In this document: in pieces, positions 48,507-54,811 of the stretch
How positions within the stretch are numbered: the first letter of the stretch is position 1
Layout of the letters: each line of letters starts with the position of its first letter
IMG/VR virus record: IMGVR_UViG_3300050821_009856
Coordinates: 1-64,000 of that record
Strand: one strand, 5' to 3'
Origin: a virus
DNA length: 64,000 nucleotides
Made by a program: the position numbers and the translations under genes
Notes under the pieces: model-generated
Databases searched by the model: none
What the model was told of the DNA's origin: nothing
Seen by the model: the letters and a program-made list of their open reading frames with translations, nothing else

Positions 48507-51329
48507 TTACCCCACTACCAGGTAGTCCCAGGTGTAGGTCGTGGCATCTACCAGGGCGTTGAGGGTGTTGAGCAGGAAGGTACTCGCCGTCTTGGTCGGG
48601 TACGTCTGAAGGAGGGCGGCAGCAGCAGCGTTGGTCGCCTGGATCTTAACGTGAGGTGCAGCGGCATAAGCAACAGCAAAGGTGACAGTGGCAAGTAAGC
48701 CGCTAGAGGACCCGGTGCCGGTCGTGACGCTGATGGTCCCACACGTATCGGTGCCAACGACGGAGACGGTGGGGCTAGTCCCGAGGTTGGTTCCCGCGGC
48801 AATTGACGGATGCGTGTTGGCCTGAGGGGACTCCTGGAACGTGACGATGTGCTTCGAGAGCCCTAGGTCGAGCATCGGCGCGAACACGCCTGCCGGAGTG
48901 TTCGATGGGAATGGGCCACAGTGCTGCTGGAACTCGGCTAGCTCAGTTACGCTCAGCGTGCCTGCCGGGAAACGGTAGACGACCATCCCGTAGTAGTCTG
49001 TTGATGCCGCGGCGATGTTGAAGGTTGTGACGGTGACGGTGACGGTGTCACTGGCAGATGCGATCCCCAGCATGTAGCCACTACACCACTGCCATTCACC
49101 ATCTCCTCCAGATGGTCTTGCGAAAGTGTTGTTGGTGGCAACCCCCTGCCTCAAGACAATGAGTGGCTGTCCTCCAGAGGCACGACACCAGCAGCCGGCG
49201 AAGACAATTTCCCCAGAGCCTACGGCACCGGTGTTGGAATAGACCGTAGCATTGATATTGTTGGTCCCAGCCTGTGTCACACGGAACGCTCGCGTGCCAC
49301 CAAACGGATCTGCGATTCCGGATGTGACAGTCGCCGGGTTGATGGCTGCAGGGAAATCGGCTGTGTTGTTTAGCGCCAGATTCTGGAACCTATTCCCTGC
49401 GAGTCTTCGGCCTGCATCTGTCTGTCCATAGACTTTGCCAAATAAGAATCCGCTTTGCCCCTGAGATGAGGGCTGGAGCTGCACCAACGGGAAATATTGA
49501 GTGCCTACAACACATGGGCCAGTCACACCGCTGCAGTGGTCTACGTTTACTATGCTCGGGTTCGGGACAAATCCATTTATGCCGTCGATCTGCACGTCGG
49601 GAAAGAACACCCCGTTGTGGTCCTGGATGTCGTCAGCGTTACCTGACCAACTGACTTGAGCAAACCCGTAGTTACCATAAAGCCTCAGGTGGACGCCCGG
49701 ACCTGTCGGGTGTAAGAAGTCCGACTCAACATTGAAGTCGTTAACGAAGAAGTCCCACTCTTGAGCGCCATTGTAATAGGTGAGTCCACCGCCGCCAGCA
49801 GTGCAATGTTCAATGAAGTACAGGTAGCCACCAGAAATTCCTGTACCTGGTACGTCTGGTGTTAAGAAAACGGAGGAACGAAGAGGCTGGCCTCTATTTT
49901 CCGAGACCTGGAATAGCAACAGCGTGCTGGTCGTCCAGCTGTTGACGGGGGCCGTGAACGTCAGCTGGTTGGCTCCGACGTTGACCGACAGAACCTGGTA
50001 GACAAAGGCGCCAGTGGCGTAATCGCGAATGAAGTCGCCGGGCTGGTAGTAAGCTGCGTTCCCGGCCGTGGCCAGTGTAACGACAGCCCCGTTGATGCCG
50101 TTGGTGGCAATCGGGTCACCTTGGATAGCAATGCGATTGATGGTGTTGCCGATCGCCAACCCACCTGGACCATCGAAGGTGATAGTGCCTGCACCGAAGT
50201 TTGTAGAAACGATTGTCCTGGTTTGTCCACCTACGCTGACCTTCAGGCCATTCGCGTTGTGGGTGTACATGTCGTCCTGGTAGGACAGAGTAACGGTGTT
50301 GGTACTCACATTGGCGATGTATCCGCCCACCGTGATGCCGCCACCGCCGAGTGCTCCTTGCGCGAAGAAGTGGCAGTCTCGAATGTAGATCCAGAAACTA
50401 GCCCCAGCGAGAAATGAGGGGTGGCAGGCTGCGAATCCATTTACGGTCGTGATGGATGTTTCGAAAGAGCAGTCGTCAAAGCGAATTTTGGTGGGGCCGT
50501 GGGTGAAGTCTCCATGGGGAAGCCCCGTGATTGGATCTACGTTCAGCTCCGTCCTGTCGTAGAAGATGATGTTCTTGAATGACAGGCCGTTGGCGCCGTA
50601 CAGCTTGAGTGCGGGAACTCCTGCAGCTCCGACCACCTGTGCCTGACCACCGAAGCTGAACTGTGTACCCCGGCCGCCTATTCCGATCATCTCAAAGCGT
50701 AGGGTGCTACTGTTTACCCACTGATTGCTCCCTGTGTAGACAGCCGAGTCGGTGGTCAGCCAGATGCCAGTAGAATGGTCCGGATTACAGTAGCTGCCAT
50801 CTGCCACATAGATCCGAGCTACGCCCAGGGCAGTTCCGCCAGCCGCCACGCAAGCCTTCAGGGCTCCGTAGACAGTCGCGTAAGCGTTCTCCCAGTCGAC
50901 GCCACTGTTGGTATCATTGCCGTTTGGATGAACGTAGCGTTCAGCGAAGACAGAATTCTTGACGTCTGGATTGAAGAGGATCGCCGGAATACTGGTGTTG
51001 ACCGATGCCTGGATTTTGTGATTGTCTGAAGTTAGCCCGAGAACGCCAGTGGTGGACGTAGAGGCTGGCACGGAGCCGGCATTCAGCGTGAGCCCCTGAG
51101 TGGTCAGGGCCCCAACGTTGAAGGTCCCCGTGACAGTTAGGTTCTGGCCGACAGTGAAATTGCTGGTCGAGGTCAGATTGCCAAGGCCGTCACTTGTAAC
51201 TGATGCGATGAGGTTAGCGATGCTAACGCCAGGCGGCAGCGATGCACGATTCAGGCCGTTGTCGGCAAGCCCGTTCAGAAAGGCATTGTCGAGTGCTGTC
51301 CTGAACTCATTGGTGAACAGCAGCGACAT
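48507..51329 (-). CDS. Beta-helix tail fibre/spike protein B
   Basis: 940 residues. The first 100 residues (MSLLFTNEFRTALDNAF ... TVTGTFNVG) form a virion-docking region absent from spike A and distantly like the docking end of the two shorter fibres. From about residue 130 the sequence parallels spike A: FAERYVHPNGNDTNSGVDWENAYATVYGAL, VYTGSNQWVNS, NIIFYDRTELN, and a similar C-terminal TVTFAVAYAAAPHVKI ... WDYLVVG. Spike A may dock through spike B. The three-base gap suggests co-translation. Confidence 0.75.
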   Translation of the reverse strand: MSLLFTNEFRTALDNAFLNGLADNGLNRASLPPGVSIANLIASVTSDGLGNLTSTSNFTVGQNLTVTGTFNVGALTTQGLTLNAGSVPASTSTTGVLGLTSDNHKIQASVNTSIPAILFNPDVKNSVFAERYVHPNGNDTNSGVDWENAYATVYGALKACVAAGGTALGVARIYVADGSYCNPDHSTGIWLTTDSAVYTGSNQWVNSSTLRFEMIGIGGRGTQFSFGGQAQVVGAAGVPALKLYGANGLSFKNIIFYDRTELNVDPITGLPHGDFTHGPTKIRFDDCSFETSITTVNGFAACHPSFLAGASFWIYIRDCHFFAQGALGGGGITVGGYIANVSTNTVTLSYQDDMYTHNANGLKVSVGGQTRTIVSTNFGAGTITFDGPGGLAIGNTINRIAIQGDPIATNGINGAVVTLATAGNAAYYQPGDFIRDYATGAFVYQVLSVNVGANQLTFTAPVNSWTTSTLLLFQVSENRGQPLRSSVFLTPDVPGTGISGGYLYFIEHCTAGGGGLTYYNGAQEWDFFVNDFNVESDFLHPTGPGVHLRLYGNYGFAQVSWSGNADDIQDHNGVFFPDVQIDGINGFVPNPSIVNVDHCSGVTGPCVVGTQYFPLVQLQPSSQGQSGFLFGKVYGQTDAGRRLAGNRFQNLALNNTADFPAAINPATVTSGIADPFGGTRAFRVTQAGTNNINATVYSNTGAVGSGEIVFAGCWCRASGGQPLIVLRQGVATNNTFARPSGGDGEWQWCSGYMLGIASASDTVTVTVTTFNIAAASTDYYGMVVYRFPAGTLSVTELAEFQQHCGPFPSNTPAGVFAPMLDLGLSKHIVTFQESPQANTHPSIAAGTNLGTSPTVSVVGTDTCGTISVTTGTGSSSGLLATVTFAVAYAAAPHVKIQATNAAAAALLQTYPTKTASTFLLNTLNALVDATTYTWDYLVVG

Positions 51330-51344
51330 CTAGCCCTGCCTTAC

Positions 51345-52301
51345 TTAGACCTTGGCGGTGATCCAGTAGTTGGCGCCGTCGCTCACGCAGGTCAAAGAAC
51401 CGGTGGTCCCCGGGGTAATGACGTTGGTCGCAGCGCCGCCACTCTTTACGGTCCCGCTAGTCGCTACGTTCACCGTGATGGTGTTGGTCGAAGTGACGGT
51501 ACCGCTGGAGTCGACGATCGTGTACTCGCTGCCAGACGGAGCAGCGTGCGGAAGGGTAACGGTCCTGACAGACGCTCCAGACATGTAGATGATGTGGTCT
51601 GTCGCTGCCGCACTATATGAGGTACCAGCTTGCGTAGTGACGCCCAGAGTCTGCCCGGCATCTTGAAAAGATCCGCCGACCACTTGAACGGCGCCGTTGG
51701 CGCTCTGCTGCATGTAGAGTCCAGACTTGCTTGTGCCTTGCCCCTGAAAACCGATGCCACTGGAGGCAGCGACACTCATGCCAATAGAGTTGGTGTCGAG
51801 CGCAAAGACTCCGCCGGCCTGGAATGGCACAGAAGCCGGGAAGGTATTGATGCTCCCGCTCACGTAAACGAGCCCTGCCGTGGAGGTAGCGCCAGATGCA
51901 GCCCCATTGAGGTCAAGGGCCGCACCTTGGGGGATGGAAACGGCAACCTTGTCCGCTCCACTTTGGTACGTTTGGATACCAAAGGTGTACATGGTCGCCC
52001 AACGCAGACCGGTTGAGCCGAAGTTGAAGTTGTCATCGATGCTTGGGGCGATCGCCCCTAAGCCACCGAGACTGATACCGCCGAGACCACCAGCAATGAC
52101 CAGCTGGTTACCGCCAGACTCGGTAAGAGTCTCCGTGGTACCGATGGTAATTCCAGTAGGAAAGATGCCGCCGGCTTCGCTATTGAGAATGGCTCCTAGA
52201 GAAAACAAGCCGGCAAGCCGCGGCGCAAGTCCTCGACCGGTCATCAGACCGAAGAAGGCGCCATCGACTGCAGCAACTTGTTCATTTGTGAGAAGCGCCA
52301 T
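51345..52301 (-). CDS. Short tail fibre/adhesin 1
   Basis: 318 residues, starting MALLTNEQVAAVDGAFFGLM. The N-terminal 45 residues are nearly identical to the next gene upstream and likely attach to the baseplate. The middle is a beta-rich shaft (FGSTGLRWATMYTFGIQTY, typical fibre-shaft text). The C-terminus (ASVRTVTLPHAAPSG ... GANYWITAKV) is the frequent fibre-tip pattern. Confidence 0.75.
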   Translation of the reverse strand: MALLTNEQVAAVDGAFFGLMTGRGLAPRLAGLFSLGAILNSEAGGIFPTGITIGTTETLTESGGNQLVIAGGLGGISLGGLGAIAPSIDDNFNFGSTGLRWATMYTFGIQTYQSGADKVAVSIPQGAALDLNGAASGATSTAGLVYVSGSINTFPASVPFQAGGVFALDTNSIGMSVAASSGIGFQGQGTSKSGLYMQQSANGAVQVVGGSFQDAGQTLGVTTQAGTSYSAAATDHIIYMSGASVRTVTLPHAAPSGSEYTIVDSSGTVTSTNTITVNVATSGTVKSGGAATNVITPGTTGSLTCVSDGANYWITAKV

Positions 52302-53378
52302 TGTTTTTTCTTAGTTGATCTGTTCGATAACCGCTGCGTCATCGTACGTGGCGCTGGTGAAAGTCCCCGCCGTACTCACGCTGATCGTCGTGTTGGGGTT
52401 CACAGTGATATAGATCGGCAGACCAGCCCAGAAACCAACCGACGTAGCGGCATTGATCGGCGATGCAGCCAAGCTCAGCGGGACGTTGAGTGTCTGGGCA
52501 GCACCTGCGTGGTCGGTGAAGGCGACTTGGAGGTTTATGCTCGCCGAGCCAGCTACGGTAATCTTGATCATCCCGCTGACAAGATAGGTGTGCTTGTTGC
52601 CGTCGTTTGGCGATGTGACGGTAATAAAGCTGGGGTCCGCTGCGGTCTTACCAGTTCGCGGAGCCGTAATTGCGCGAGTGGTAGAGACACCGATACCCGC
52701 AGTTGCTGCCCCACCTACGGTAGGGAGAAATCCCTGGTAGTCAACGGACAGTTTTGACGTGGCGTTGTTCTTCAGCAGAAATAACAGGTCGCCGGCAGTA
52801 CTGAGGGTGTTGCTGGTGTTAACGTTCCAGACGCCCGCTGATGCGGAACCACTCGCCACATTGGATGTTATTGTGTGAATGCCAGCATTCTGCACAAGGC
52901 TGTCTGTCTCTTGAGCATTGAGGTAGATGGCCTGCCCGTTCGACATAATGAACGGAGAACCGGACAAAAAGAATCCACCACCACCTGTCGTCAGCGTGAG
53001 CTGTCCACCGCCACTCGCAGATTCAGTGAAGACCTCCGAGCCGATAGAAAGGCTCTTGTTGGCAGTGGCGATGGTGATCCCACCCAGGAAGTTGAGGTTG
53101 GTGCCATCGAAGTACATGTCGCCAGTTGCACCAACGCGGTTGGTGCCGACGGTCCGGCCAGCCCAGGAAAATCCAGCTGACTGAGGTATCGAGAAGCCGT
53201 ACTGAGTGCCTGTGGCGGAGGACTGGAAGAGCCCGGAAACGCCGCCCGGAAAGCTTCCGTTTACGATGGCTCCCAGGGAGAATAACCCTGAGAGAGCTGG
53301 TGCAAGCCCGCGACCGGTCATCAGACCGAAGAAGGCGCCGTCAATTGCTGAAACTTGGTCGTTTGTCAGGAGCGCCAT
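52205..53378 (-). repeat. Direct repeat encoding the fibre docking domain
   Basis: The segments about 52205-52301 and 53282-53378 are highly similar at DNA level; a shared core GACCGGTCATCAGACCGAAG is identical in both. They encode the N-terminal docking region of the two short fibres and could serve as a recombination site for swapping adhesin tips. Confidence 0.75.
52311..53378 (-). CDS. Short tail fibre/adhesin 2
   Basis: 355 residues, starting MALLTNDQVSAIDGAFFGLM, sharing its N-terminal 45 residues with adhesin 1. The shaft is Gly/Ser/Thr-rich with GNSFPGGVSGLFQSSATG-type turns, and a distinct C-terminal domain has SFITVTSPNDGNKHTYL and TYDDAAVIEQIN. The two genes appear to be alternative adhesins on a common docking module. 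Confidence 0.75.
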   Translation of the reverse strand: MALLTNDQVSAIDGAFFGLMTGRGLAPALSGLFSLGAIVNGSFPGGVSGLFQSSATGTQYGFSIPQSAGFSWAGRTVGTNRVGATGDMYFDGTNLNFLGGITIATANKSLSIGSEVFTESASGGGQLTLTTGGGGFFLSGSPFIMSNGQAIYLNAQETDSLVQNAGIHTITSNVASGSASAGVWNVNTSNTLSTAGDLLFLLKNNATSKLSVDYQGFLPTVGGAATAGIGVSTTRAITAPRTGKTAADPSFITVTSPNDGNKHTYLVSGMIKITVAGSASINLQVAFTDHAGAAQTLNVPLSLAASPINAATSVGFWAGLPIYITVNPNTTISVSTAGTFTSATYDDAAVIEQIN

Positions 53379-53388
53379 GAACTACTCT

Positions 53389-53775
53389 TTAGAAGGTCTG
53401 CGACAGGTCGGTCGCGTAGATGAGCTGGTCGTCGCAGTACAGTGTGTAGGTGCCGCCAGTGAAGGCGCTGAGGTCTGAGGCAGCGTAGGTCACAGGCTTC
53501 AGTCGGTTGTCCATGAACTTGGGGCCGATGCCCGCGGAGGGGACATTGCCGATCGCCGAGTTGGCTTCAACGCTTTCGGCATCGATGACCTTCTGGGCCG
53601 TGACGTGCGTTCCATCCGGGACCGTGAGGACTTTCACCTTCTGGCTGACGGTACCGTTACTAAGCCAGCCAATCTGGCTGGGATACATGCCAGTGGATGA
53701 GGCGACAGTCAGCAGGCCACCGGTGGTGGCTACAGATACGACAGATTGAACGTTGGGGACAAACTTAGCCGCCAT
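53389..53775 (-). CDS. Small virion-associated protein
   Basis: 128 residues, starting MAAKFVPNVQSVVSVATTGG, low in charge and rich in Val, Thr, Ser. Beta-rich with VKVLTVPDGTHVTAQKVIDAESV in the middle and YTLYCDDQLIYATDL at the end. GGAGAA lies upstream. It sits next to fibre genes in the late operon and is probably structural; no family recognised. Confidence 0.5.
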   Translation of the reverse strand: MAAKFVPNVQSVVSVATTGGLLTVASSTGMYPSQIGWLSNGTVSQKVKVLTVPDGTHVTAQKVIDAESVEANSAIGNVPSAGIGPKFMDNRLKPVTYAASDLSAFTGGTYTLYCDDQLIYATDLSQTF

Positions 53776-53806
53776 GGGATTGTTCTCCTAAGGCGGAAGA
53801 TTGTGA

Positions 53807-54250
53807 TTAAGCCGGCCACTCTCCGCTGACCATCATTTGGGCGTCTTCCTGGGCCCTCTTACCAACCTGCTTGGCCCAAAGACTGGCGAGCATGCCAGCG
53901 GAAGCTGCCGCATAGTTGCCTTCCTGGATGAAGCCCAGGGTGTGGTGAAACTGGAGTAACGTGGGCAGCCCCATGTTGAAAGAAAGATCCCCCAGAACGG
54001 CCTGACGGACAGGGTCCAGGTCGACTGCCCATGGGAGAGCCTTGAGTAGCCCACTCATAGCGTCGTCAAGGTCCTGTTGAAGGAGCTGGTCGATTTGATC
54101 ATCTGTGAGGGGCGGGACCATATCTGAGGGTAGTGGATGGGCCTCGATGTTGTGCCCTACCCCCACCGTTTTGATGCCCTTGGAATCCAGATAGACGTTG
54201 GCTTCTCTGCCCTCGTGCTTGCTCACCAGCTTCAAGAGACTATCGATCAT
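53807..54250 (-). CDS. T4-type lysozyme (endolysin, GH24)
   Basis: 147 residues, with a GGGGAGAG site. The catalytic triad of T4 lysozyme is present with exact spacing: Glu13 (KHEGREANVY), Asp22 and Thr28 (LDSKGIKTVGVGH), the same as Glu11/Asp20/Thr26. It cleaves peptidoglycan glycan strands. No signal peptide is present, so a holin would be needed; the small membrane protein at 43436 is a weak candidate. It could also be a tail-associated lysozyme, given the fibre neighbours. Confidence 0.9.
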   Translation of the reverse strand: MIDSLLKLVSKHEGREANVYLDSKGIKTVGVGHNIEAHPLPSDMVPPLTDDQIDQLLQQDLDDAMSGLLKALPWAVDLDPVRQAVLGDLSFNMGLPTLLQFHHTLGFIQEGNYAAASAGMLASLWAKQVGKRAQEDAQMMVSGEWPA

Positions 54251-54265
54251 TTGCTCTCCCCGATG

Positions 54266-54295
54266 TTGACTAAGATTGTCGCCCTGTGGTAGGGT
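54266..54295 (+). promoter_or_regulatory. Sigma-70-like promoter for the plus-strand lipoprotein
   Basis: TTGACT (54266-54271), an 18-base spacer, TAGGGT (54290-54295), then six bases to the ATG at 54302. The -35 matches the host sigma-70 consensus in five of six positions, while the -10 is weak. It differs from the phage CGCTATAGT type. The -10 is again close enough to the ATG for a leaderless mRNA. Confidence 0.45.
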
Positions 54296-54301
54296 TTCTG
54301 C

Positions 54302-54811
54302 ATGAAAATCCTTCTACTTGCTGTGGTGCTGGCAGGATGCGGAATCCGGTTCAATCCCGCCGACATCGTGGAGCCCCTGGACGATTCGCCAGCCCCATTC
54401 TACTGTGACTCGCAGTACTTCGGGTCAGTTGAATCTGAGTCGCAGATCGACTGCGGCGTCTTCGAGGCCGATGCCAAACTGGCCACCGACATGGTTGTCC
54501 GTTTGACCAAGGTTGACTCCAACTCCTACTATCGGATCATGCGACGAACGACCGTCCATGTTCGCAGCGTAGTTGAGTGGGGCTCGGGCTCAGATACGGT
54601 GAAAGGGCAGGCGTGGTTCCAGCGAATCGACATCGGCAGTTCCGCAACCGCCTTGGCGCACGAGACCCTTCACGTCTACAGTTTCTCCCATTGGGAGGTG
54701 AACTCTGGTGACCATCCGGGGTGGATTGAGCTGTGTCCGGACGACTCAGATTCCAGGTGCAACTACTACCTGGCGGCCAACACGTACGCAGACCAAGCCA
54801 AGACACCTTAG
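54302..54811 (+). CDS. Lipoprotein with HExxH metalloprotease-like motif
   Basis: 169 residues. The signal peptide ends in a lipobox LAGC (Cys13), so the protein should be anchored in a membrane facing outward or the periplasm. A central HETLH (His120, Glu121, His124) in the context SSATALAHETLHVYSF, with His130 and His138 further on, resembles a zinc-protease site. Several cysteines (35, 51, 144, 152) could form disulfides. It is the only plus-strand gene in the late block, with its own promoter, as in phage morons. Its stop overlaps that of the convergent gene. Confidence 0.7.
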   Translation: MKILLLAVVLAGCGIRFNPADIVEPLDDSPAPFYCDSQYFGSVESESQIDCGVFEADAKLATDMVVRLTKVDSNSYYRIMRRTTVHVRSVVEWGSGSDTVKGQAWFQRIDIGSSATALAHETLHVYSFSHWEVNSGDHPGWIELCPDDSDSRCNYYLAANTYADQAKTP

